Counted from the stretch's first letter, positions 52,543-61,343 are shown. The stretch is DNA of 64,000 nt from an uncultured Eubacteriales bacterium (GCA_902775345.1 CACYLW010000008.1:62001-126000), one strand, 5' to 3'. A program made the numbers and translations. The notes: a model not told the origin generated them from the sequence alone.

Positions 52543-52725
52543 TTATTTTGTCATTCCCTCTGCGATCTCGATTCCCTTGGTGAAAACGTCCCAGAAGTCG
52601 TATTTTAACTTTACCGGAATGTTCATGGTCAGATTTCCGAGAATAGGAAGACCATACTTGTTGAGGTATGCGACTGTTCCTGCAACTCCGCCGACGATAG
52701 CTGTACAAACTGCAAGTTTCTTCAT
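52543..52725 (-). CDS. small hypothetical membrane or secreted protein
   Basis: A 60-residue ORF, MKKLAVCTAIVGGVAGTVAYLNKYGL, with an N-terminal hydrophobic helix that could be a signal anchor, then a short polar tail (VKLKYDFWDVFTKGIEIAEGMTK). A good ribosome site (AAGGAG) lies 8 bases upstream and a terminator 20 bases downstream, so it is likely expressed. It has no recognised family. Its ATG is about 90 bases from the convergently unrelated HxlR gene, same strand. Confidence 0.65.
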   Translation of the reverse strand: MKKLAVCTAIVGGVAGTVAYLNKYGLPILGNLTMNIPVKLKYDFWDVFTKGIEIAEGMTK

Positions 52726-52812
52726 TTTTTGATCTCCTTCGTTCAGAACATTAAAGTTGTTAGTTTTTTTATACCACGCATCAGAGGATAATACAACCCG
52801 AGCTCTGCCCTG

Positions 52813-53148
52813 TTAATATTCCCTGTTTTCCTCTCCCCATATACACAACTGGTCAAGAACTGTCATCAGCGATTTTCCTCTCCCGCTTAAACTGTACTCT
52901 ACCTTAGGGGGTATCTGCGGATATTCCGTTCTGATGATCAGATGGTCGGCTTCCAGCTCCTTAAGATTGGAACTCAATGTCTTATCCGAAATGTTTTTCA
53001 GATACCGTTTCAGTTCATTGAACCTTACAACACCATATTCCATAAGGCAATACAGTATTACCATCTTATGCTTTCCGGAAATCAGGGAAAGGGTATAGCT
53101 GAAACCCGTATCCTCAAAATTTGCATTCTCAATATATTTCGTTATCAT
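52813..53148 (-). CDS. HxlR-family winged-helix transcriptional regulator
   Basis: A 111-residue winged helix of the HxlR family: SYTLSLISGKHKMVILYCLMEYGVVRFNELKRYLKNISDKTLSSNLKELEADHL and YPQIPPKVEYSLSGRGKSL are characteristic. Family members sense electrophiles or oxidants. It has no Cys near the N-terminus, unlike HypR. GAGG precedes the ATG. It is divergent from the flavin reductase gene, its probable target; the intergenic region has CAGTAC repeats (53177 and near 53196) that may be its operators. Confidence 0.88.
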   Translation of the reverse strand: MITKYIENANFEDTGFSYTLSLISGKHKMVILYCLMEYGVVRFNELKRYLKNISDKTLSSNLKELEADHLIIRTEYPQIPPKVEYSLSGRGKSLMTVLDQLCIWGEENREY

Positions 53149-53271
53149 ACGCTTTCCTCAAGGACAGTACCTTTCATAAATATCAGTACTTGAATATTCT
53201 TCCTGCATGGTTAGAATTTTATTCGGGAACTATATCCCTGTCAATCCAGTCAAAGAAAAGAGGTACTCAGA

Positions 53272-53835
53272 ATGAGAAGAAAGCTCAATATAACGGAAGG
53301 TATTTTCCCTATGCCTGTCCTGATGATCGCAACATATAACGAAGACGGAAGCATCAATGTAATGAACGCCGCGTGGGGAACGATGCAGGAGAGAGGAAAT
53401 GTAGCTCTGAAGCTGTCAGAGTCCCATAAGACGGTAAAGAATATCAAGGCCAGAGGCGCGTTTACCGTGAGCATAGCAGATGCAGACCATCTGGTCGAAG
53501 CTGATTATTTTGGCGTTGAATCCGGAAACAAAGTCTCTGACAAGTTTGCCCGAAGCGGCCTCACCGCATGCAAAGCCGAAACCGTCGATGCCCCTGTGAT
53601 CAATGAATTTCCGCTTTGTCTTGAATGTGAATTCATTGAATACCAGAATAATGAGTACGGATGCGGTGTCATCGGCAAAGTCGTGAACGTCACTGCCGAT
53701 GAAAGTGTGCTGGTCGATGGAAAGCTTGATATGTCTCTTGTCAATGCAATCGCATTTGATCCGTATACGCACGGATACTACAAAGTGACCGAGCGGGTCG
53801 GCGAAGCATTCAAAGACGGTCTTAAGTTGAAATAG
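53272..53835 (+). CDS. flavin reductase-like domain protein (FMN split barrel)
   Basis: A 187-residue protein of the flavin reductase/FMN-binding split-barrel family: PMPVLMIATYNEDGSINVMNAAWGTMQERGNVALKLSES, then KNIKARGAFTVSIAD, the flavin-binding region. These enzymes reduce FMN or nitro/quinone compounds with NAD(P)H. GAGG precedes the ATG. Control by the divergent HxlR regulator is probable. A strong terminator follows. Confidence 0.88.
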   Translation: MRRKLNITEGIFPMPVLMIATYNEDGSINVMNAAWGTMQERGNVALKLSESHKTVKNIKARGAFTVSIADADHLVEADYFGVESGNKVSDKFARSGLTACKAETVDAPVINEFPLCLECEFIEYQNNEYGCGVIGKVVNVTADESVLVDGKLDMSLVNAIAFDPYTHGYYKVTERVGEAFKDGLKLK

Positions 53836-53876
53836 CCCCGTAATTCAACAATGGTCCTCCATATTTGATAAAAAGC

Positions 53877-53911
53877 GGCTCTGAGATGGTATTCATCTCA
53901 GAGCCCTTTTT
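53877..53911. terminator. terminator between the flavin reductase and lipoprotein genes
   Basis: GGCTCTGAGATG (53877-53888) pairs with CATCTCAGAGCC (53894-53905) over a 5-base loop, followed by CTTTTT. The reverse strand has an A-rich flank, so it may also serve the convergent lipoprotein gene. Confidence 0.93.
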
Positions 53912-53928
53912 CAGCGGTATTTGCCTGC

Positions 53929-54414
53929 TTATTCAACTGCGAGAGTGATTTTCACGTTGTTGGAACCAAGCAGTTCCTCAAGTTCGCTCTCACTCAGGTT
54001 TTCGATTTGGCCAAGCCTGGTGTAAGACCATGAGTTACTGCCGTAAAAAACAACCATATTGCTCCCTGAGTACAGTACAATGTCACCCGGCTTTGTTGTG
54101 ATATTTACATCACTGTTCGGAAGAGTCGTTCCGATCGATCCCACCTGTTCAAATCCTCCGTACATCGAAGTGTCTATCACAAGCGGCGACTCCGAAGCCA
54201 GTTCCGCAAGAGCTTTGACGGACTCGTTATTCTCCCATGTAACCTCTACCTTTTCATCATTTATCATCATAGTAATGGATCTCATCTCTGCACTCTCCTC
54301 TGCATTTTCTGTCTTCTGCTCCGGCGAATGACCTTGCCGGACCTCATCCTTACCGGCGCACGAAGTCAGAACGCTCAGCGTTATTACCAGCATTATGATC
54401 AGCGCTTTTTTCAT
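53929..54414 (-). CDS. lipoprotein with cyclophilin-like domain
   Basis: A 161-residue secreted lipoprotein. Residues 1-18 are a signal peptide ending in the lipobox LTSC with Cys19 as the lipidated residue. The mature part has a Glu/Ser-rich linker and then a cyclophilin-like fold domain: KALAELASESPLVIDTSMYGGFEQVGSIGTTLP and DIVLYSGSNMVVFYGSNSWSYTRLGQ. The function of these small domains is unknown. It is 20 bases downstream of an alpha/beta hydrolase gene and is likely co-transcribed with it. Confidence 0.85.
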   Translation of the reverse strand: MKKALIIMLVITLSVLTSCAGKDEVRQGHSPEQKTENAEESAEMRSITMMINDEKVEVTWENNESVKALAELASESPLVIDTSMYGGFEQVGSIGTTLPNSDVNITTKPGDIVLYSGSNMVVFYGSNSWSYTRLGQIENLSESELEELLGSNNVKITLAVE

Positions 54415-54433
54415 TTCTGATCACTCCACTGAT

Positions 54434-55432
54434 TTACAGGTATTTTTCCAAGAACGCCTGCAGTCTGTCGAAAGGAATCGCACCATTCTCACCCCCATCG
54501 TAGAGGTCAGTATGGACAGCGCCTTCGATCACGAGGAATTCTTTATTATCGGCATACTTATTACCGTTTACCATATTATCAAAAGCGTCCTTGCCAAAGT
54601 AGAAGGAGTGTGCCTTATCTCCATGCATCACCATTACCGCGCTTCTGATCTCGTTGGAGTACTTCAGGATCGGCTGATTCATGAACGACTCGCATCCGAT
54701 GACATTCCATCCGCCGTTCGAATTGAGCGATCTTGCGTGATAACCCCTGTCAGTCTTGTAGTATGAGTGGTAATCCTTGACAAAGTATGGTGCGTCATCC
54801 GGCAGCGAATCGATGACACCTCCACCGAGTGCATACTCTCCGGCTCTGAGGTCCGCAAGTCTCTGTGCGCACATTGCAGCTCTATGGGCATAGCGCTGCT
54901 CTTCACTGTCTTCAGAGTCAAAATAACCATTTGCGTTTACTCTTGTCATGTCATACATGGTTGAAGCGACTGTGGCCTTGATCCTGGTGTCAAGCGCTGC
55001 TGCATTGATCGCCATTCCGCCCCATCCGCAGATCCCGATGATGCCGATGCGGTCCGGATCGACCTTTTCATTAAGAGACAGGAAGTCCACTGCAGCCATG
55101 AAGTCTTCGGTATTGATGTCAGGTGACGCCATGAATCTCGGCTGTCCTCCGCTTTCACCTGTAAAGGACGGGTCAAAGGCAACAGTGAGAAAACCTCTCT
55201 CTGCCATTGTCTGCGCGTAGAGGCCCGAGCATTGCTCCTTGACAGCGCCGAATGGTCCGCTGACTGCGATCGCAGGGAGCTTGCCCTCAGCATCCTTCGG
55301 CACATACATGTCTGCGGCAAGCGTGATGCCATAGCGATTCACGAATGTCACCTTACAGTGATCCACCTTGTCGCTCTTAGCAAAAGTCTTGTCCCATTCC
55401 TGTACCATTTTGAGTTCTTCTTTAATGATCAT
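54434..55432 (-). CDS. alpha/beta hydrolase, dienelactone or X-Pro peptidase-like
   Basis: A 332-residue hydrolase. The start at 55432 has AGGGAG upstream at a suitable distance. The nucleophile motif is in GICGWGGMAINAAA (GxCxG, so Cys replaces the usual Ser), and the late VIEGAVHTDLYDGGE gives the catalytic His; an Asp lies before MHGDKAHSFY. The Cys nucleophile with a GxCxG elbow recalls dienelactone-hydrolase type enzymes. The substrate is unknown. It lies upstream of the lipoprotein and is divergent from a LysR regulator. Confidence 0.85.
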   Translation of the reverse strand: MIIKEELKMVQEWDKTFAKSDKVDHCKVTFVNRYGITLAADMYVPKDAEGKLPAIAVSGPFGAVKEQCSGLYAQTMAERGFLTVAFDPSFTGESGGQPRFMASPDINTEDFMAAVDFLSLNEKVDPDRIGIIGICGWGGMAINAAALDTRIKATVASTMYDMTRVNANGYFDSEDSEEQRYAHRAAMCAQRLADLRAGEYALGGGVIDSLPDDAPYFVKDYHSYYKTDRGYHARSLNSNGGWNVIGCESFMNQPILKYSNEIRSAVMVMHGDKAHSFYFGKDAFDNMVNGNKYADNKEFLVIEGAVHTDLYDGGENGAIPFDRLQAFLEKYL

Positions 55433-55460
55433 TTCCGTTCTCCCTTTCATATCTCTGTTA

Positions 55461-55685
55461 TCATCTGTTGTTTTCTGCTGTTCTTATGAGGTGATCCATG
55501 CAGTCTACTTTTCGCTGATTTCTGTGAAGCTCTTCTATCAGATCGCATCTGCACCTGCGAAGGCATTTTACGATCTCATCATCATGTCCCGCTTCATGCA
55601 GATGGCGGACTCTCTCGATATCCGCGCGGCTGCATCCTGCATCCCCCATATTTGTTACTATTTTTTCGATTTCAATGTTCTTCAT
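55461..55685 (-). CDS. small conserved-looking helical protein
   Basis: A 74-residue, largely helical and charged ORF (MKNIEIEKIVTNMGDAGCSRADIERVRHLHEAGHDDEIVKCLRRCRCDLIEELHRNQRKVDCMDHLIR) with five cysteines. The amphipathic pattern resembles the C-terminal effector helix of MerR-type regulators without a DNA-binding domain. It starts 14 bases upstream of the LysR operator region and is 28 bases from the hydrolase gene. It has no recognised domain. Confidence 0.65.
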   Translation of the reverse strand: MKNIEIEKIVTNMGDAGCSRADIERVRHLHEAGHDDEIVKCLRRCRCDLIEELHRNQRKVDCMDHLIRTAENNR

Positions 55686-55706
55686 GCCTGTATACTAATT
55701 GATTGC

Positions 55707-55744
55707 TTTGATATTCGCTAATGGTTATAATGAATATCATGATA
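55707..55744. promoter_or_regulatory. three-half-site GATATTC operator between the small helical gene and lysR
   Basis: GATATTC (55707-55713), its inverted copy GAATATC (55729-55735) and GATATTC (55738-55744). The last two form the perfect palindrome GAATATC-AT-GATATTC. The 22-base spacing between the first two puts them on the same DNA face. This is a LysR-type arrangement of T-N11-A sites. Confidence 0.6.
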
Positions 55745-55779
55745 TTCTATTTATGCATATCATTGAAGGGAGCATTGTC

Positions 55780-56661
55780 ATGGATATCCGCAACCTCAGA
55801 TACTTCCTCGCAGTAGCAAGAGAAGAAAACATGACCAGGGCTGCTGAACTGCTGCATGTAACTCAGCCTACTCTGTCCAAGACGCTCAAAGCGCTCGAGG
55901 ATGAGCTCGGGAAAAAACTGTTCACACGCAGGAGTTTCAGCATAAGGCTGACAGATGAAGGGATGCTTCTTCGCGACAGGGCCGAGGACCTTGTTTCGAT
56001 GGCTGATAAGATCGAGCAGGAATTCATGTCTCTCGACGAAGTGACCGGCGGAAATCTGTACTTCGGGCTGGCCGAATCGTATCAGATGCGTTACCTTGCA
56101 CGTGAGATCCGCAGATTCAAGGCAGCATATCCGGGTCTGAATTACCATATTACAAGCGGCGATACCGAGCAGGTCACGGAAAAACTTGATAAGGGACTGC
56201 TCGACTTTGCCGTCATATGCAGCGAGCTTCCTGACAGCCGCAAATACAACTACATCACCTTTCCGGAAAAAGATATCTGGGGAGCTGTCATGCCAGCCTC
56301 GCATCCTCTTGCACTAAAAAAGGCCATCTCTGTCGATGACCTTATCGGTGAACCTTTATTCTGTTCAGAGCAGAGCTGGCAGCGTGAAATAAGTGAATGG
56401 GCTGATGGCAGGATCGCTGAACTCAGCCTTGAGGGTTCTTTCCGTCTTTCGTATAACGGCTCGATGTTTGCCCTTGAAGGATTGGGCGTACTGCTGACGT
56501 TCGAGCATCTTGTCGATTGTTCTGAAGGCAGCGGACTGGTATTCAGACCGCTCCATCCTGTCAAGGAATCGAGCTTCTATCTCATATGGAGCAAATATCA
56601 GACGTTCACACCGATAGCCGAAAGATTCCTTTCCCAGATAACCCGGTCTTTTTCAGAATGA
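55780..56661 (+). CDS. LysR-family transcriptional regulator
   Basis: A 293-residue regulator from the start at 55780 (GAAGGGAG upstream). The N-terminal helix-turn-helix is MDIRNLRYFLAVAREENMTRAAELLHVTQPTLSKTLKALEDELGKKLF and the C-terminal ~200 residues are the substrate-binding domain. It is divergent from the small helical protein and hydrolase operon, the natural target. The co-inducer is unknown. It ends convergent with the ketopantoate reductase-like gene. Confidence 0.92.
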   Translation: MDIRNLRYFLAVAREENMTRAAELLHVTQPTLSKTLKALEDELGKKLFTRRSFSIRLTDEGMLLRDRAEDLVSMADKIEQEFMSLDEVTGGNLYFGLAESYQMRYLAREIRRFKAAYPGLNYHITSGDTEQVTEKLDKGLLDFAVICSELPDSRKYNYITFPEKDIWGAVMPASHPLALKKAISVDDLIGEPLFCSEQSWQREISEWADGRIAELSLEGSFRLSYNGSMFALEGLGVLLTFEHLVDCSEGSGLVFRPLHPVKESSFYLIWSKYQTFTPIAERFLSQITRSFSE

Positions 56662-56685
56662 CCCGTGACCGCGCATGCAGGCTTC

Positions 56686-57642
56686 TTATTGTAAGCCTCT
56701 CGACCGGAGCTCCTCAGCGATCGCTGCGTACCGGGGAGTCTTTACTCCATGCTTCTCTCCCAGCCTGACCACTTCATATATGAGTCCATCGACTTCCGAC
56801 GGTCTCCCTGCTGCTACATCCTTTTGCATGGATGTAGTAATGCCCGGATCGCTCTCGTCGGTTATCCTTAAATTCTCCGGCAATATGTCCTCTCCGAACC
56901 CTATGCCCATGGCATCTGCCAGATCAGAGATCTCAACGACCAGTTCCGAAAAGCAGTCTCTTATCTCTCCGGGCTCATGTACGGCTCCGACAGTAGTATT
57001 GTAATACAGCCCTGTTGCGCCCTGCGGAGATACGAAAGAGAACTTGCGCAGCGCATCCCTTTCGATATTATCTGATACAATGCCTGTAATACCGCAAAAC
57101 TCAAGGTCTGACCTGATTTTATCCAGTTTTTCAGCCAGTTTGTCTTCAAGCTCCTTCTGGTCCCTTCTGAGCCCGAATACAACGCGGAATATGGTTCCGC
57201 TCATCCAGATGAGACCCGGTTCCCTGAGCTCCGTCCAAATGTAAATGCATCCATCAAGGACCGTGATTCCCGGCAGGTACTTCTGCATCCTTCCGCCGGT
57301 GCCGAAAACGTTGAGGATAGGTATGACTATGGTATCCGGGCCGGCAACCTTTCTGATGAACGGAATCGTTCCTTCGACGGAATAGCCCTTGACGCAGACA
57401 AATATAACATCAGGTTTCTGATCTGACGGGCAGTCATCCATGCTGCATGCCCTGACCGGATATACTGTGAATTCCTCATCCGGCCGGTGCAGCCTCAGAC
57501 CGTTTGCCAGCATTGCCTCAAGCTGCCTTCCGCGCGCTATAAATGTAACGTCATTTCCGCCATGAGCAAGGTGAGCGCCGATAGCGCCTCCCGTGCCTCC
57601 TGTACCAATGATCATATATTTAAGGTTATTATCAATACTCAT
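56686..57642 (-). CDS. ketopantoate reductase family protein
   Basis: A 318-residue NADPH-dependent dehydrogenase of the PanE/ApbA family: MIIGTGGTGGAIGAHLAHGGNDVTFIARG (Rossmann GxGGxGG) and the later SFVSPQGATGLYYNTTVGAV with the typical K/N residues. Relatives make pantoate, but many family members are dedicated oxidoreductases of unknown substrate, and no pan genes are here. GGAGAC precedes the ATG. It is the last gene before the chromate transporter operon on the same strand. Confidence 0.85.
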   Translation of the reverse strand: MSIDNNLKYMIIGTGGTGGAIGAHLAHGGNDVTFIARGRQLEAMLANGLRLHRPDEEFTVYPVRACSMDDCPSDQKPDVIFVCVKGYSVEGTIPFIRKVAGPDTIVIPILNVFGTGGRMQKYLPGITVLDGCIYIWTELREPGLIWMSGTIFRVVFGLRRDQKELEDKLAEKLDKIRSDLEFCGITGIVSDNIERDALRKFSFVSPQGATGLYYNTTVGAVHEPGEIRDCFSELVVEISDLADAMGIGFGEDILPENLRITDESDPGITTSMQKDVAAGRPSEVDGLIYEVVRLGEKHGVKTPRYAAIAEELRSRGLQ

Positions 57643-57672
57643 GAATAGTCTCCAGTCATTGTCATGCCATGC

Positions 57673-58236
57673 TTACATTCCAAGAACAATACCCACCACA
57701 GCTGAAAAAGCTATAAAGAAGATCGGGTGGACCCTTTTGAGCGGTGTATATGAGAAGCATATAAACACGACTGCAGCCAGTATGATCGCAGGCCAGTAAA
57801 ACATCTGCGTACTGCCGTTATCCACCGCGTGATTCATTAAAGCTATCTCTGCAACCTGAAGAAGCGCCGCTGTTATAAGCGCCACTGACGCGGCTCTGAG
57901 GCCATAAAAGACCGCGTCCACGATCCTGGACTCCCGGAATCTGTTAAGAAATCCGGCAACGATCAGGATGATTATCAGTGACGGGAACACCAGTCCCAGC
58001 GTAGATACTATCCCTCCGGGCACCCCTGCTGCGGTATAGCCTGCATATGTAGCCATATTGACACCGACCGGTCCCGGTGTAGACTCGGAAACAGCGATCA
58101 TGTCTGCGAGCTGTCCTGAAGTGAACCACCCGGTCCTGCTCCCAAGATCACTCAGAAACGGGATAGTAGCCAGTCCGCCTCCGACGGCAAACAACCCGAC
58201 TTTACAGAATTCAAAGAAAAGGCGTATGTAGATCAT
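57673..58236 (-). CDS. chromate transporter, second half-size subunit
   Basis: A 187-residue membrane protein of the CHR family, FFEFCKVGLFAVGGGLATIPFLSD then SESTPGPVGVNMATYAGYTAAGVPGG; about six helices. The half-size ChrA proteins work as pairs; the partner is directly upstream. Its start overlaps the stop of the partner (58233-58236). The substrate may be chromate or another anion. Confidence 0.9.
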   Translation of the reverse strand: MIYIRLFFEFCKVGLFAVGGGLATIPFLSDLGSRTGWFTSGQLADMIAVSESTPGPVGVNMATYAGYTAAGVPGGIVSTLGLVFPSLIIILIVAGFLNRFRESRIVDAVFYGLRAASVALITAALLQVAEIALMNHAVDNGSTQMFYWPAIILAAVVFICFSYTPLKRVHPIFFIAFSAVVGIVLGM

Positions 58237-58835
58237 TCTTCAGCGCCTCCTTTCTTTGAACGGCGCATGCTTTTTATCAGCAGTCCTGACAAGCCGGAAA
58301 TGATAACAAGGAACACAGGTGAGGTTACGATACCCCACACATGTGAGAGCCTTTCAGGGGCAGCCAGGAAATTGCCCGCGGCAGCAAGCGCAAGGACTAC
58401 TATATAAATTATCCTTGTAGGCCAGTCCTTTACGGACCCCTTGAACAGTTTGATCACACTCGCAAGGATAAGAGCCGTGACGCATGCGCGAACACCGTTG
58501 AAGGCATGAGCGACGGCCATACTGTCCATGAAGCCGCTCAGAAACGCCGCTATGATCAGGATGAGTATGGTCGGGATGGTCACCACGCCAAGTGTTGCCG
58601 CTATGCCTCCGGCGATCCCCGCCTGCTGCGAACCTATAAAAGTCGCTGTATTAACGGCTATTACACCCGGCGTACACTGCCCGACAGCATAATAATCAGT
58701 CAGCTGCTCAGTTGTTGCCCACTTTTTATTCTCAACTACCTCCCTCTGCAGTATAGGCAGCATTGCATATCCGCCGCCGAACATCATGCTCCCGATTTTT
58801 ATGAAGGTAAGATACAGATCGATCAATACATGCAT
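58233..58835 (-). CDS. chromate transporter, first half-size subunit
   Basis: A 200-residue CHR-family membrane protein, LYLTFIKIGSMMFGGGYAMLPILQREVVE then AVGQCTPGVIAVNTATFIGSQQAGIAGG, homologous to its downstream neighbour, with which it overlaps. Together they equal the two halves of the full-length ChrA. AGGAG precedes the ATG. It lies 17 bases after a DMT transporter gene. Confidence 0.9.
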   Translation of the reverse strand: MHVLIDLYLTFIKIGSMMFGGGYAMLPILQREVVENKKWATTEQLTDYYAVGQCTPGVIAVNTATFIGSQQAGIAGGIAATLGVVTIPTILILIIAAFLSGFMDSMAVAHAFNGVRACVTALILASVIKLFKGSVKDWPTRIIYIVVLALAAAGNFLAAPERLSHVWGIVTSPVFLVIISGLSGLLIKSMRRSKKGGAEE

Positions 58836-58852
58836 GAAGTCTCTCTCCTACT

Positions 58853-59743
58853 CTATGAGTTAATATTCTGACGCCATTTCAATATGGCCATTGCGATTAT
58901 GATTATATATCCGCATATACTCAGCGCATCCGGCATTTCGCTAAAAGCGATCAGTCCCCAGGCTGCAGTGAACAGGATATTTGTGTAGTCGTACACCGAG
59001 ATTTCCTTTGCAGGCGCAAAAGTATATGCCGCGGTTATCGTCAGCTGCCCTCCCATCGCAGACATTCCCGCTCCCAGCAATATAAGAAGCTGAGTCAAAG
59101 TCATAGGGTGAAAGTCGAACAGCATAAAAGGAAGGCATACTATGCATGAGAAGAGCGAGAATACCATTATTATAACGGGACCCCGCTCGCCGCTTATTCC
59201 CAGTTTACGCACGTATGTGTAGGCCGCTCCGGCTCCGAAGCCCGACAGCAGTCCCGCAAAAGCCGGAATGCTGGCGATGCCCGCCGTCGGCTTTATTACA
59301 AGCACCGCTCCGAAGAACGCGGCTGCTACGATCGCCCACTCTTTTTTTGTCGCCTTCTCCTTAAGAATGATTGCCGACATGATTATCGCAAAGAAAGGCG
59401 ACATCTTATTAAGCACACTTGCGTCGGCTATCGTTATATGATCTATTGCCCAGAAATTAAGTATCACGCCCATCGTGCCGTAAAGCGAGCGGCGGATAAG
59501 GTCGGGCCAGCTTTCCTTTCTGATATAGAACTTTTCCGGCGTCCTCGAAAGTATGACGATGGCAAACAAAGCCGCTATCGCGTTTCTGAAGAAAGCCTTC
59601 TCCATCGTCGGCAGATCACCCGCCATTCTTACGAACAGCGACATCAGCGAAAAGAAAAAAGCTGACGCTATTATGCAGATTATTCCCTTTGTTTTATTAT
59701 TCAATCTCTCTCCCGCGTTCAGTCGGTATTTTAAAACGTTCAT
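58853..59743 (-). CDS. EamA/DMT family transporter
   Basis: A roughly 296-residue membrane protein with ten helices and two EamA repeats (IICIIASAFFFSLMSLFVRMAGDLPTMEKAFFRN near the start, and AGMSAMGGQLTITAAYTFAPAKEISVYDYTN in the second). The start is uncertain: ATG at 59743 with a weak CAGG site, or a TTG at 59704 (LNNKTKG) preceded by GGGAGAGAG. The shorter start loses only a non-membrane leader. It is upstream of the chromate transporter genes; a terminator lies beyond its start. Confidence 0.87.
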   Translation of the reverse strand: MNVLKYRLNAGERLNNKTKGIICIIASAFFFSLMSLFVRMAGDLPTMEKAFFRNAIAALFAIVILSRTPEKFYIRKESWPDLIRRSLYGTMGVILNFWAIDHITIADASVLNKMSPFFAIIMSAIILKEKATKKEWAIVAAAFFGAVLVIKPTAGIASIPAFAGLLSGFGAGAAYTYVRKLGISGERGPVIIMVFSLFSCIVCLPFMLFDFHPMTLTQLLILLGAGMSAMGGQLTITAAYTFAPAKEISVYDYTNILFTAAWGLIAFSEMPDALSICGYIIIIAMAILKWRQNINS

Positions 59744-59823
59744 GTTGCCTGATATATGATAATACCACATAAAAAGGCTATTTCAGCCCCGTAGAACTCT
59801 GATCTTCCGGAAGAAGCAAAATA

Positions 59824-59864
59824 AGACTGAGGAAAAGCCGGTTTTCTCTCGGTTTCCTCAGTCT
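59824..59864. terminator. hairpin between the DMT gene and the surface-protein remnant
   Basis: AGACTGAGGAAA (59824-59835) pairs with TTTCCTCAGTCT (59853-59864), with an inner CCG/CGG (59838-59840, 59850-59852) and a 9-base loop. The T-run is poor, but the position fits a terminator of the minus-strand surface-protein remnant. Confidence 0.6.
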
Positions 59865-59882
59865 CTGATTATTACTTATTAC

Positions 59883-60269
59883 CTATTTATTCCGGAAAAC
59901 GTGCGGCCCGCTTATTCGTCTGCGCGCTATCATGAGTATCGCGCTGCCTGCTGTAAGTACAGAGCCACAGATATAGAACAGCAATGTGCCCGGACCTCCG
60001 GTATGCGGAAGAGACGCACCAGGCATATTCTTCACTGCAATGGTCGTGTTCTTGTCCTGCAGTTCTACGTCGGAATACGTTTTCTTTTTGCCATTCTTGT
60101 CGGTCAGAGTCACTGCTCCGTCAGACACAGTGAAGTAAATGTCTTTCGTCAGTATGACGTATCCGGCAGGGGCTTTGGTTTCTGAAAGCTTATAGAAGCC
60201 ATTCGACATACCGGTCTCATCTGTCTTACGGACAGTGATTCCAAGAGGCGCGTTCTCAATGCTGATCTT
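59883..60269 (-). pseudogene. remnant of a sortase-anchored SpaA-type surface protein
   Basis: A 3' fragment of an adhesin/pilin-like protein. The readable part (from about 60269) includes KISIENAPLGITVRKT, then KLSETKAPAGYVILTKDIYFTVSDGAV, the end of a SpaA/collagen-binding B-type domain, and finishes with the sortase motif LPHTGG, a membrane helix and a basic tail. Upstream the same frame has a TAA (60270-60272), then a further stop, with recognisable but broken coding (LNKYTSVPGTVS). No start codon or ribosome site is evident, so the gene is a truncated relic. Confidence 0.8.
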
Positions 60270-60398
60270 TTATGACACGGTTCCCGGAACAGAAGTATAC
60301 TTGTTAAGCTAGTTGCATTTTTAGTAAAACACAGCAATATATGCAGTTTATACTAAAGAAGGTCTTTTCGGGATAAGCTCCGATGCCTGCATTTTATA

Positions 60399-61283
60399 TT
60401 AGCTCACATACTCTTTTGCTTTGCTGAAGCCTCTTCCGTGTACACTTGTCGCTCTTGTCATGATTACGAATGCGTCAGGATCGACTGAGTACACGATTTT
60501 TTCAAGACGATACAGTTCCTTAGGTGAAATAACACACAGCACGACATTCGTTTCATCACCGGTATATCCCTTTCTTCCGTGTAACATCGTCACACTCCGG
60601 TCAAGCCCGCTGCGTATTCTGTCCCTTATTTCATCAGGATCTGCGCTTACTATCTCGACTCTGGTTCTTGCAGCTCCGGCTGCCAGCAGTTTATCTAATG
60701 TAAGAGTGTATACAATCACAAGGACCACACCGTACAGGCAATTTTGCTTTTGTGTGAACAGCATCTGTCCGACAAGTATGACAAAGTCAAAAGCATACAT
60801 GCTTACAGATACAGGGATCCTGAGTGTTTTATTCAGGATCAGCGGAGGGATATCCATGCCTCCCGTGCTGGCTCCTACTCTGATCACGACAGCCAGTGCA
60901 AGCCCGATGCACAGACCGCCGAACAATGCTGACAGCAGCAGATCATCTGTCAGCACGAAATCCCCCGCGGCCTTCTGTATGAGCGCCAGCATTGCCGGAT
61001 AAGAAAATGTACTTATAATAGTAGATATCGCGAATTTTCTTCCCAGTACGATGAGGCCGAGAGCAAACATGATGACATTGAAAACAGCAATAAATGTGGA
61101 TATCTGCATTCCGGCAAAATGATTCATTATGATCGCTATACCCGTTGTGCCTCCGGTTATCAGACCTGTCGGCAAAATGAATAGTACGACTCCTGCAGCA
61201 TAGATAGCGTTCCCGGCAACTATGATCGCCGCATCAATGATCGCATTACGGATTTTACTGTTGTTTCCCGTTGATTTTTCCAT
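60399..61283 (-). CDS. YitT family membrane protein
   Basis: A 294-residue protein with about five transmembrane helices (DUF161) and a C-terminal DUF2179 domain (VEIVSADPDEIRDRIRSGLDRSVTMLHGRKGYTGDETNVVLCVISPKEL, then FVIMTRATSVHGRGFS). The function of the family is unresolved. CAGGAG lies about 11 bases upstream. It has a long, structured leader with its own promoter, a 9-codon leader ORF and a terminator (see below), so its expression is probably conditional. Confidence 0.9.
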   Translation of the reverse strand: MEKSTGNNSKIRNAIIDAAIIVAGNAIYAAGVVLFILPTGLITGGTTGIAIIMNHFAGMQISTFIAVFNVIMFALGLIVLGRKFAISTIISTFSYPAMLALIQKAAGDFVLTDDLLLSALFGGLCIGLALAVVIRVGASTGGMDIPPLILNKTLRIPVSVSMYAFDFVILVGQMLFTQKQNCLYGVVLVIVYTLTLDKLLAAGAARTRVEIVSADPDEIRDRIRSGLDRSVTMLHGRKGYTGDETNVVLCVISPKELYRLEKIVYSVDPDAFVIMTRATSVHGRGFSKAKEYVS

Positions 61284-61303
61284 TGTTATCGATTCTCCTG
61301 TCG

Positions 61304-61337
61304 AAAAAAAATCTGCCAGGGGATTTTCCCTGACAGA
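61304..61337 (-). terminator. leader terminator (attenuator) before the YitT gene
   Basis: TCTGCCAGGG (61312-61321) pairs with CCCTGACAGA (61328-61337), with one C-A mismatch and a 6-base loop, followed on the minus strand by eight T (61304-61311) only about 20 bases before the YitT ATG. Nothing else is transcribed upstream in this direction, so it acts within the YitT leader. Confidence 0.85.
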
Positions 61338-61343
61338 CGTGGA

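Noticed and set aside
60149-60337. 62-codon ORF overlapping the surface-protein remnant
   Set aside because: It is another frame of the decayed gene and does not resemble a real protein.
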